Source: JANPEZ01 sp031423155 (GTDB lineage: Bacteria; Actinomycetota; UBA4738; HRBIN12). Taken from it: a stretch of DNA of 18,855 nucleotides. The notes below the pieces were generated by a model. It ran no database searches and was not told the origin of the DNA. It saw only the letters and a list, made by a program, of their open reading frames with translations. The stretch lies in the NCBI GenBank assembly GCA_031423155.1, contig JANPEZ010000172.1:1-18855 (forward strand). The letters are read 5' to 3'. Shown piece by piece: positions 7,899 through 14,315 of the stretch (positions are counted from its first letter, which is position 1; each line of letters opens with the position of its first letter). The translations under genes were made by a program, and so were the position numbers.

Positions 7899-8464
7899 CA
7901 GCGACCGACCTTGCGAAGGGCGTCGCGCAACAGGTCTTCAACGGCCGAACCATCGGGCTCGACGCCGGCCAGCGCCTCGGAGGCTTCCTGCGGCGTGAGA
8001 CCGAGAGACAGCAGCGCTTCGCGTACGTCTGCGAGCGGTCCTTCCGCGGTCATCTCTCCCTGCGCGCCGAGCTTGTCGCGAAGATCCAGCACGACGCGCT
8101 GGGCGACCTTCTTGCCCACCCCCGGTACCACGGTGAGCGAGGCCGAGTCGCCCGCAACGACGGCGCGCCGGATCGCATCGGGGGTCATGGCCGACAGGAA
8201 CGACAAGGCCACCTTCGGCCCAACCCCGGTGACGCCTACGAGCATGTCGAAGAGCTCACGACCCTCAACCCCGGAGAACCCATACAAGGTCATAGAGTCC
8301 TCGCGCACGACCAGCCTGGTGTGGATCCGGACCTGGTGACCGACTGCGGGCAGTTGCGCCGAGACCGAGGTCGGGACCATCACTTCGTAGCCGACGCCGG
8401 CAACGGAGATCACCACGGCCGGACCCGACTTGGAGACCAGTTCGCCCTCAAGGAAGGAGATCAC
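7898..8464 (-). CDS. ruvA: Holliday junction DNA-binding protein RuvA
   Basis: RuvA binds four-way junctions as a tetramer and loads RuvB. The protein has 188 residues. An OB-fold N-terminal domain begins MISFLEGELV. Two helix-hairpin-helix motifs are GVTGVGPKVALSFLS and VVPGVGKKVAQRVVLDL. A C-terminal three-helix domain that contacts RuvB contains ADVREALLSLGLTPQEA. I chose the GTG at 8464 because it gives the family N-terminus and overlaps the ruvC stop in GTGA. A start further upstream at 8518 would add 18 residues not seen in RuvA. Confidence 0.96.
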   Translation of the reverse strand: MISFLEGELVSKSGPAVVISVAGVGYEVMVPTSVSAQLPAVGHQVRIHTRLVVREDSMTLYGFSGVEGRELFDMLVGVTGVGPKVALSFLSAMTPDAIRRAVVAGDSASLTVVPGVGKKVAQRVVLDLRDKLGAQGEMTAEGPLADVREALLSLGLTPQEASEALAGVEPDGSAVEDLLRDALRKVGR

Positions 8465-8973
8465 CGGCTCACCGAGCGCGCCGCGACTTTGGTCAGTCGT
8501 GACTGGGTCAGGTGGCAAAGAGCAACCGCGACCGCGTCCGCCGCGTCGGGCTGGATGGGAACGTCCTTCAGCCCATGAACGCGGATCAGCGCCGAGCGGA
8601 CCTGCTCCTTGTCGGCCGTGCCGTAGCCCGTGATGGCGTTCTTCACCTCCAAGGGGACGTACTCCTCGACGGTTAGGCCGGCTTCGGCGACTACGACCAT
8701 GATCGCTCCCGTCGCGCGCGCTACCGACAGAGCACTCGATCTGTTGGAACCGAACATCACGCGCTCCAGGGCCACGCTCGCGGGCCGATGGTCATCGATC
8801 GCCCGCCGAACGGCTTCGGCTATGAACCGGAGGCGCTCGGACTCGGCCTGACCGGCCTCGGTTCTGACCGTATCCGCCCATAGAAGGACCGGACGGCGAT
8901 CGCGGCGAGCGACCACGGCGAGCCCGGTCCGGGCGAGCCCGGGGTCAACTCCGAGGACGGCGTTATCGAACAT
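8461..8973 (-). CDS. ruvC: Crossover junction endodeoxyribonuclease RuvC
   Basis: RuvC cuts Holliday junctions symmetrically to resolve them. The 170 residues show all four catalytic acids of the family: D10 in LGVDPG, E70 in ALERVMFGSN, and D143 and D146 in QPDAADAVAVA. The basic TGYGTADKEQV segment is also present. The ATG at 8973 gives the standard N-terminus; an upstream ATG at 9012 would add 13 residues and no homologous sequence. No strong Shine-Dalgarno precedes it. A promoter-like pair ends about 10 nt before the ATG, suggesting a nearly leaderless message. It is the first gene of ruvCAB, separated from the propeller gene by a terminator hairpin. Confidence 0.96.
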   Translation of the reverse strand: MFDNAVLGVDPGLARTGLAVVARRDRRPVLLWADTVRTEAGQAESERLRFIAEAVRRAIDDHRPASVALERVMFGSNRSSALSVARATGAIMVVVAEAGLTVEEYVPLEVKNAITGYGTADKEQVRSALIRVHGLKDVPIQPDAADAVAVALCHLTQSRLTKVAARSVSR

Positions 8974-8983
8974 CAGTTCGCCC

Positions 8984-9012
8984 AGTCTAGGCTCCCTCAC
9001 GCACGCGGGCAA
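8984..9012 (-). promoter_or_regulatory. Candidate promoter of ruvCAB
   Basis: On the minus strand TTGCCC (9012-9007) and TAGACT (8989-8984) are separated by exactly 17 bp. The ruvC ATG lies 10 bp beyond the -10 box, so the leader would be only a few bases. The pair lies just downstream of the terminator hairpin, where a promoter is needed. No GAAC-N4-GTTC operator is present here. Each box matches consensus at 4 of 6 bases. Confidence 0.5.
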
Positions 9013-9021
9013 TCATCCTCT

Positions 9022-9049
9022 GCGGGGGCCGCTTCGCCGCGGCCCCCGC
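9022..9049 (-). terminator. GC-rich terminator hairpin after the propeller gene
   Basis: GCGGGGGCCGC (9022-9032) and GCGGCCCCCGC (9039-9049) are perfect inverted 11-bp arms around a 6-nt loop. The hairpin begins 28 nt after the stop of the propeller gene on the minus strand and just upstream of the ruvC promoter. No T-tract follows on either strand, which is common in GC-rich actinobacteria. Termination is inferred from the structure and position. Confidence 0.7.
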
Positions 9050-9076
9050 TCAACGTAGTTCCCAACCCGCCGAGGA

Positions 9077-11677
9077 CTACGGCGAGTCGATCCTCCACAT
9101 CCCTCGACCATGAGTGGTCGCCATGATGTAGCTGCCGTCCGGAGAAACCGTCAGGTCCACCGGGATAGCACTCGGCAGCCCCGACCCGAACTGCGTATAG
9201 GTGCCCGGGTTACCGGCGCTCGTGATGAACACACCGACGTCGGTGGCGACCACGAGCTTGTGGCCCGCCATCACCAGGTCATCGGCCGGAGAGTCCGGCA
9301 GGTTGCCCGAGATGTCGTACCAGGTCGTCCCTCCGTCGTGAGACTCGAACACGTGTCCCACACCCGCGCCCGGTATCCACCTGCGCGAGTAGGCGCTGTA
9401 AAGCGCGTAGACGTGACCTTCGTCCGCCTCGTCGACGACGAGGCTGAAGACGTAGCGCTGGGGCAGCGGATCGCCGCCGTTAACGACGGTGGGCGATGCC
9501 ACCGTGTGCCAGGTTCCGCCGTAGTTCGTGTCGATGCCGGCTCCGAAGTAGGGACCTGGGTTGCAGCCGAAACTGCACCACCCCGCATACGTCGTGTCGC
9601 CGTTGACGGCCAGAGCGGTCACCTGACTGCCGCTGCCCGTGTCGTGGACGATGCTCCAATCGCACGCCGAGTCAGAGCACGCGGTGTTCCAGCCGCTCGT
9701 GCTCTCCCAGACGTACTGGCCGCCCGCCACCCAGTGTTGGTTGGGTGAGTTCACGTCCGCTTCGAACGGGGCGATGAACCGCGGGTTGGGATCGCACGGG
9801 TCGGGCGTGTACGTGAACGCACCGCAAGCCGGTGAGATCTCTTCGAACGCCGTAGTCGATCCGTCCGTCTGACCTCCGTTGGTCGTCAGCCACATGTCGA
9901 GGCCGACGTACTCGTGAACGATCTTCAGCCCGTCTCGCGGAGAGACGATGACATCCCCTCCGTCTCCACCGAACGGGGAGACCATCGTGGGAGCCCCTGG
10001 AAGGAGGAGCGACCCACCGTTGTCTTGAAGCCCGCCCGAGTAGGCGTCCCGGCCATCGACCTTGCCGATACCTCCGTAGTAGTACTGGAGTGTCCGCAGG
10101 GTCGCGTTGTTGTTGATCCACTCGGTGGCACCGGTCAGCTCACGGCTGTAGATACCGCCGTCGTTGCCGATCCACACCTTGCCCTGACCGAACGCGATCG
10201 CGTGCTGGTCCGGGTGAGTTGTCTTCGGACAATCGTCCAGATCGACTACGCCGCATGGCAACCCGAAGTTCCAGTAAGGCCCGATCGTGGTCCAGGTCGC
10301 CCCTCCGTCGGTGGATTCGTAGACCTCCTCCAGCCCCACGTAGATGTGGTCGGGGTCCGCCGGGTCGACGCCGATGGCTTGGTTGTACCAGGCCTGGATG
10401 CCCGGACCGTAGCCTTGGCCCAGCGCCAAGGCTGTGCCGGGCGAGGCCGCGAAAGTGCCTGTGTCGGCGATGAGGGCCCAGGGTCCGGCCAGGCTGGCGG
10501 AGTCCGAGACGAAGACGCCCATCATCGCGGTGTCCGGGTTGTAGTTGTAGTTCTGGATCGACTCGATGACAGCGAAGAGCCTGGAGCCGTCGGCCGAGTA
10601 GGCGAAGCTCGAGCGCCCGATGTCGCGGCGATCGATGCCGAGCGGATCGACCATCGACCAGGTCCCCGGGTCACCGTAGGAACGCGAGCGATAGAATCCG
10701 TTGTAGTTGGTGTGCCATCCTCGCCAGGCGACCGATGCGATGACGACCTTGCCACCGGTGCCGGGCTCGACCTGAACGTCGTTGGCGAACCAGAATCCGT
10801 ATGGTTCGGCCTCCCCGGGTTGCAGGACGACCTGCCACGGCGAGGAGTCGCTCGCCGAGGTCGAGCGGCGGAATACGCCGCTGCTCGTCGAGGCGTAGAC
10901 CATCCCGCGCCCATCGAACGTGATACGCGAGACCATGGAGCCGTTCAGCTGGGTCCCACCAACGCGGGTCCACGAGGTTCCACGATCGTAGGAGCGGAAT
11001 ATCCCCGCTCCTCGGTAGTTTTCGAAGGCGGTGTGCATCTCTCCCGTGCCCAGCCAGACGGCCCGGTCATCCGGGTTGACGGCAAGTGCTCCCGTCGAGG
11101 TCGAAGGTAGGAAGTCCGAGACCGGCGTGAAGGTCGCTCCCCCGTCGGTCGAGCGCCAGACGCCTCCGTCCGCGGCACCGACGTAGATCCGATTCCCGTC
11201 GACCGCGACCGCAGCCATGCGCCCCGTTACCAGGCCGGAGCCACCACCCGAGTTGGAGATGATCGGGTCCCGGTAGTTCGGGTCGTCGGAGTTGTAGGGC
11301 TTGTTCGTGATCTCGCTCCACGATCCGCCCGTCGTCGCCAGGTTCGACCTGGCCGCGAAGGCGGCCTGAGAGGCCAGGCCCAGGTTCACATCGCCGGGGC
11401 CGGCCGGCAGCATCCGCGGGAAGGCGAACGCTTGCGCGCTCTCGACGATCTCCGAGCCGGGTTCGAATCCTCCTGGCTCCTCCTCTTCGGTGAGCTTGCC
11501 GATCACGTTGGAAGCAAGCTCCCTTTGAGCCGATCGCTGAAGGGTCGCCGACTGCTTGAGGTACTGCTCAGACGAAGAAGCCGCCATCCCAGGGACGGCG
11601 GCAGCGGCAACGATGCCTAGTACTGCGATCGTGGAGACCCATACACGGGTCCGCGACCGTTGGCGGCGATGAGACAT
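9077..11677 (-). CDS. Secreted BNR/Asp-box beta-propeller protein (sortilin/VPS10-like)
   Basis: This is a large exported protein (866 residues). The N-terminus has a basic stretch (RRQRSRTR), a hydrophobic core (about 12-29) and a probable signal-peptidase site near PGMAA-S (about 33). The mature part is built of beta-propeller blades with Asp-boxes: STDGGATF (about 176), SYDRGTSW (229), STDGGATW (455) and SHDGGTTW (779). GGLQDNGG (548-555) and FGGDGGDV (569-576) resemble sortilin-type propellers often annotated as glycosyl hydrolases. Cysteines occur in close pairs, fitting disulfides outside the cell. I see no catalytic set that proves hydrolase activity, and no sortase signal or C-terminal membrane anchor, so the product is probably released. 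The ATG at 11677 is preferred over 11692 because GAGGGGG lies just upstream of it. It separates yebC from ruvC. Confidence 0.85.
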   Translation of the reverse strand: MSHRRQRSRTRVWVSTIAVLGIVAAAAVPGMAASSSEQYLKQSATLQRSAQRELASNVIGKLTEEEEPGGFEPGSEIVESAQAFAFPRMLPAGPGDVNLGLASQAAFAARSNLATTGGSWSEITNKPYNSDDPNYRDPIISNSGGGSGLVTGRMAAVAVDGNRIYVGAADGGVWRSTDGGATFTPVSDFLPSTSTGALAVNPDDRAVWLGTGEMHTAFENYRGAGIFRSYDRGTSWTRVGGTQLNGSMVSRITFDGRGMVYASTSSGVFRRSTSASDSSPWQVVLQPGEAEPYGFWFANDVQVEPGTGGKVVIASVAWRGWHTNYNGFYRSRSYGDPGTWSMVDPLGIDRRDIGRSSFAYSADGSRLFAVIESIQNYNYNPDTAMMGVFVSDSASLAGPWALIADTGTFAASPGTALALGQGYGPGIQAWYNQAIGVDPADPDHIYVGLEEVYESTDGGATWTTIGPYWNFGLPCGVVDLDDCPKTTHPDQHAIAFGQGKVWIGNDGGIYSRELTGATEWINNNATLRTLQYYYGGIGKVDGRDAYSGGLQDNGGSLLLPGAPTMVSPFGGDGGDVIVSPRDGLKIVHEYVGLDMWLTTNGGQTDGSTTAFEEISPACGAFTYTPDPCDPNPRFIAPFEADVNSPNQHWVAGGQYVWESTSGWNTACSDSACDWSIVHDTGSGSQVTALAVNGDTTYAGWCSFGCNPGPYFGAGIDTNYGGTWHTVASPTVVNGGDPLPQRYVFSLVVDEADEGHVYALYSAYSRRWIPGAGVGHVFESHDGGTTWYDISGNLPDSPADDLVMAGHKLVVATDVGVFITSAGNPGTYTQFGSGLPSAIPVDLTVSPDGSYIMATTHGRGMWRIDSP

Positions 11678-11711
11678 ACTTCCCCCTCTCATGCGGGCAA
11701 CGAACGCAGGA

Positions 11712-11741
11712 AGGGTACGGCCGGCCGCTCGGACCCCGCAA
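11712..11741 (-). promoter_or_regulatory. Weak candidate promoter of the propeller gene
   Basis: Minus-strand TTGCGG (11741-11736) and TACCCT (11717-11712) are 18 bp apart and end about 35 nt before the ATG. Matches to consensus are modest. The placement between yebC and the signal-peptide start is reasonable. Confidence 0.3.
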
Positions 11742-11753
11742 CCCTCCGGAGGG
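11742..11753 (-). terminator. Short palindrome after yebC, possible terminator
   Basis: CCCTCCGGAGGG is a perfect palindrome that can fold into a 4-bp stem with a CCGG loop, extended imperfectly by flanking AACC/GGTT. It starts 16 nt after the yebC stop. The stem is short, so the terminator role is weakly supported. Confidence 0.25.
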
Positions 11754-11768
11754 GTGGTTTCCCGGCGG

Positions 11769-12518
11769 CTAGGAAGAAGCCAGTACCTCCTCGGGGATGT
11801 CGAAGTTCGCGTAGACGTTCTGCACGTCGTCGAGCTCCTCCAGCGCTTCGATCAGGTTGAGGACCGCCCGGGCTTCGGAGCCGCCGACCGGGATCGTGTT
11901 CTGCGGGATCATCGTGATCTCGGCCGAGAAGACGGGCACACCGGCCTCTTCGAGGGATCGGCTGACGGATCGGAAGTTCTGAGCATCCGTGACGATGTCC
12001 CATGAGCTTTCCGAATCGCTAAGGTCCTCCGCCCCGGCTTCGAGCGCCAGTTCCAGGAGTCTGTCCTCGTCGGGGGCAGAAGCCTTCTCGACGACGATCA
12101 AGCCCTTGCGGGCGAACATCCAGGCTGTGCTGCCCTGTTCGCCGAAGTTGCCGTTGTTGCGGGTGAAGGCGTGCCGGACCTCCTGGCCCGTGCGGTTGCG
12201 GTTATCGGTCAGGGCCTCGATGAGCAGGGCCACTCCGCCGGGCGCGTAGCCTTCGTAGAAGAGTTCCTCGTACCGGGCGGCGCCGGCGTCCTCGCCCGTC
12301 CCCCGCTTGATCGCGCGCTCGATGTTGTCGTTGGGGACGCTGAAGGACTTGGCCTTGTCCACGGCCGAAGCCAGGGTCATGTTGCCGTCGACGCTGCCGC
12401 CGCCCTCGCGCGCGGCGACCTCGACGGCGCGCAGCAGCTTCGCGTACATATTCGAGCGCTTGGAGTCGGTGGCCTCTTTCTTGCGTTTGATCGTGGCCCA
12501 TTTGGAGTGACCGGACAT
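11769..12518 (-). CDS. yebC: YebC/PmpR-family protein (TACO1 family)
   Basis: This family is annotated as DNA-binding regulators. More recent work also links members to translation of difficult (for example proline-rich) sequences. The 249 residues begin with the signature MSGHSKWATIKRKKEATD and include SVPNDNIERAIKRGTGE and GGVALLIEALTDNRNRT, with the three-domain length intact. The ATG follows the pdxT stop by 2 nt and has AAGGTG upstream, so pdxT and yebC form one unit. In many actinobacteria ruvC comes soon after; here the propeller gene intervenes. Confidence 0.95.
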   Translation of the reverse strand: MSGHSKWATIKRKKEATDSKRSNMYAKLLRAVEVAAREGGGSVDGNMTLASAVDKAKSFSVPNDNIERAIKRGTGEDAGAARYEELFYEGYAPGGVALLIEALTDNRNRTGQEVRHAFTRNNGNFGEQGSTAWMFARKGLIVVEKASAPDEDRLLELALEAGAEDLSDSESSWDIVTDAQNFRSVSRSLEEAGVPVFSAEITMIPQNTIPVGGSEARAVLNLIEALEELDDVQNVYANFDIPEEVLASS

Positions 12519-12520
12519 CG

Positions 12521-13081
12521 CTACACCTTCCTCAGCAGGTACTCGTGCAGGGCCGTCTCGCCGACGAGCTCGGGATGAAAGGATGCCACGACTACCGCTC
12601 CTTGTTCGAGCACGACCGGGTGACCCTCATGTTCGGCCAAGACGGTTACGTTCGGGCCGACCTGCTCGACCATGGGGGCCCGGATGAAGACGCCTCTGAC
12701 CGGGTGATCGATGCCCGTGACGGCCAGGTCGGCTTCGAACGAGTCGACCTGGCGGCCGTAGGCGTTCCTTTGGACCGTGATGTCGATGAGTTTCAGGAGC
12801 GGCTCGAATCCTTCGACGCGCTCGGCCAGAACGATCATCCCGGCGCAGGTCCCGAAGATCGGCATGCCTGCGGCGACGCGCTCTCGGATGGGTTCGACCA
12901 GCCCGTAGATGCGGGCCAGCTTGGAGATGGTGGTGGATTCGCCACCGGGGATGACGAGGCACTCGACCTGGGCTAGATGCTCGGGGGTCCTGACTTCGAT
13001 CGGCGTTGCGCCGGCGTCGGCGAGCACGGCGCAGTGTTCACGGAAGTCGCCCTGTAGAGCGAGTACGCCTGCCTTCATCAT
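12521..13081 (-). CDS. pdxT: Pyridoxal 5'-phosphate synthase glutaminase subunit PdxT
   Basis: PdxT releases ammonia from glutamine and passes it to PdxS for pyridoxal-phosphate synthesis. The class-I amidotransferase triad is present: C78 in FGTCAGM, H168 and E170 in SFHPEL (numbered from the second Met). LALQGDFREH and VIPGGESTT are the other family motifs. Two consecutive ATG codons (13081 and 13078) are possible starts, giving 186 or 185 residues. Neither has a Shine-Dalgarno. A TATCAT -10 box lies exactly 7 bases before the first, so a leaderless message is likely and I report the first. The gene is divergent from the HNH gene and shares its control region, including the LexA operator. 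It is separated from its partner pdxS by that gene. Confidence 0.95.
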   Translation of the reverse strand: MMKAGVLALQGDFREHCAVLADAGATPIEVRTPEHLAQVECLVIPGGESTTISKLARIYGLVEPIRERVAAGMPIFGTCAGMIVLAERVEGFEPLLKLIDITVQRNAYGRQVDSFEADLAVTGIDHPVRGVFIRAPMVEQVGPNVTVLAEHEGHPVVLEQGAVVVASFHPELVGETALHEYLLRKV

Positions 13082-13088
13082 GACAACG

Positions 13089-13094
13089 ATGATA
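13089..13094 (-). promoter_or_regulatory. -10 element of pdxT (leaderless promoter candidate)
   Basis: Minus-strand TATCAT is followed by 7 bases and then the ATGATG of pdxT, the geometry expected for a leaderless transcript starting at the A of ATG. No good -35 box is seen at 16-18 bp. That position is occupied by the palindromic LexA site (13110-13123), so LexA could also affect pdxT. Confidence 0.45.
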
Positions 13095-13101
13095 GGAGAG
13101 T

Positions 13102-13130
13102 TTGACACTCGAACATATGTTCGGTAGGAT
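13102..13130 (+). promoter_or_regulatory. Sigma-70-type promoter of the HNH gene
   Basis: TTGACA (13102-13107) matches the -35 consensus perfectly. TAGGAT (13125-13130) lies after exactly 17 bp. Transcription should begin near 13137, leaving only about 6-10 nt before the GTG start at 13146. The spacer contains the LexA operator. Confidence 0.8.
13110..13123. promoter_or_regulatory. LexA operator (SOS box)
   Basis: CGAACATATGTTCG is a perfect 14-bp palindrome. It fits the Gram-positive/actinobacterial LexA core GAAC-N4-GTTC, including the flanking C and G. It sits between the -35 and -10 boxes of the HNH promoter, the position where bound LexA excludes RNA polymerase. It also covers the -35 region of divergent pdxT. 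I found no other GAAC-N4-GTTC site by eye. The match is seen directly; LexA binding is inferred. Confidence 0.85.
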
Positions 13131-13145
13131 GCTGCGCATACGAAC

Positions 13146-14294
13146 GTGGCCTTTCCTCCCCCGGATCGGCACCGGAACTTGGTTACGGAAGAACTTCGAA
13201 GCGACCAGCAGCTCATCGGTGAGATAGACGCTGCCCATGTGCGGGTTTCCATGTCCCAGCGGGCGCTCTTCTCCCTGCTGGCGGAGATTGATCGTCGGGA
13301 GGCCTGGCGCGGCAGCGGAGCGCGCGACACGGCCCACTGGCTCTGGATGCGTTACGGCATCTCCGACTGGAAAGCCCGGCGTTGGGTGGCCGCGGCGCAT
13401 GCACTCAGTGACCTCCCGGAGGTCTCCCAGGCTTTCATGAGCGGCGAACTCGGCATCGACAAGGTGGTCGAGTTGACGCGGATCGCCACTACTGAGAACG
13501 AAGGGGATCTAGCCAGGTGGGCTAGAGGAGTCTCGTGCGGCGCGATCCGGCGAAGAGGCGACATCGCCGCCCGGGTCGATATCGCAGAGGCGGTAGAGGC
13601 CGACCGCGCCCGCACCCTTTCGTGGTGGTACTTCGACGAGGGGCGCAGGTTCGGGCTTGAAGCCGAGATGCCGGCGTCTCAAGGCGCGAAGGTCGCCCGA
13701 GCGCTCGGCCGCCTGGCTGAGACTCTGCCCGTCATGCCCGGCGAGGAAGACGCCTCATACGCCTCCACCAGGCGGGCCGACGCGCTGACCGCGCTGTGCT
13801 CGGTTCAGATCGCGGACGACGCCGACCAGGACCGAGCGACCATCGTCGTGCACGTCAAGGCCGCGGAGGGCGACTCGGGCGCGGCCGAAGTTGAAGACGC
13901 GCCGCCTATCCACAACGAGACCCTCCGGCGCCTGATGTGCAACGCGAGGGTGCAAACGGTCGTGGAGGACCAGATCGGCACCGTCGTCGAACTGGGCAAA
14001 CTGACCAGGGAGCCGCCCGCCTGGATGCTGCGGCAGGTGCGATACCGAGACAAGGAGTGCCGATTCCCCGGGTGCGGAACCCGGCGGTTCACCCAGGCGC
14101 ATCACATCGTCTACTGGCGCGATGGCGGCGATACGGTTCTGGAGAACCTGCTCCTGATCTGCTCGTTCCACCACAAACTCGTGCACGAGTACGGCTGGAG
14201 TGTGGAGCGTGACGCTGGTGGCTTGATCAACTGGTTCCGGCCGGATGGGTCCGGCTACAGGAGCGGGCCATCGCCACCCGAGAAAACCGTCTAG
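13146..14294 (+). CDS. DUF222-HNH endonuclease family protein (13E12-type), SOS-controlled
   Basis: This is the only plus-strand gene, 382 residues. An N-terminal DUF222 region (about 25-280) contains LLAEIDRREAWRGSGARDTA and HWLWMRYGISDWKARRWV. The C-terminal HNH nuclease domain has C305 and C310 (ECRFPGC), H319-H320 (QAHHIVYW), N334 (LENLLLIC) and H342-H343 (FHHKLVHEYGW), so the metal and catalytic residues look intact. Such proteins are multiplied in actinobacteria (13E12 repeats of mycobacteria), and some mycobacterial copies are damage-inducible; the exact function is unsettled. The GTG start lies only a few bases after the predicted transcription start and has no Shine-Dalgarno, so a leaderless or near-leaderless message is expected. 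The ATG encoding M36 is a possible later start. The stop faces that of pdxS 21 nt away, with no terminator in between. It may be mobile, but no inverted repeats or target duplication are evident. Confidence 0.88.
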   Translation: MAFPPPDRHRNLVTEELRSDQQLIGEIDAAHVRVSMSQRALFSLLAEIDRREAWRGSGARDTAHWLWMRYGISDWKARRWVAAAHALSDLPEVSQAFMSGELGIDKVVELTRIATTENEGDLARWARGVSCGAIRRRGDIAARVDIAEAVEADRARTLSWWYFDEGRRFGLEAEMPASQGAKVARALGRLAETLPVMPGEEDASYASTRRADALTALCSVQIADDADQDRATIVVHVKAAEGDSGAAEVEDAPPIHNETLRRLMCNARVQTVVEDQIGTVVELGKLTREPPAWMLRQVRYRDKECRFPGCGTRRFTQAHHIVYWRDGGDTVLENLLLICSFHHKLVHEYGWSVERDAGGLINWFRPDGSGYRSGPSPPEKTV

Positions 14295-14315
14295 TCGTCC
14301 TTCAGATCCCGCTCG

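Noticed and set aside
9914..11110. Plus-strand open frame of 398 codons opposite the propeller gene
   Set aside because: It has no start signals or domain resemblance, while the minus-strand frame shows a signal peptide and Asp-boxes.
9077..14294. A genomic island spanning the propeller and HNH genes
   Set aside because: The core genes pdxT and yebC lie between them, and no integrase, transposase, tRNA, or direct or inverted repeat boundaries were found.
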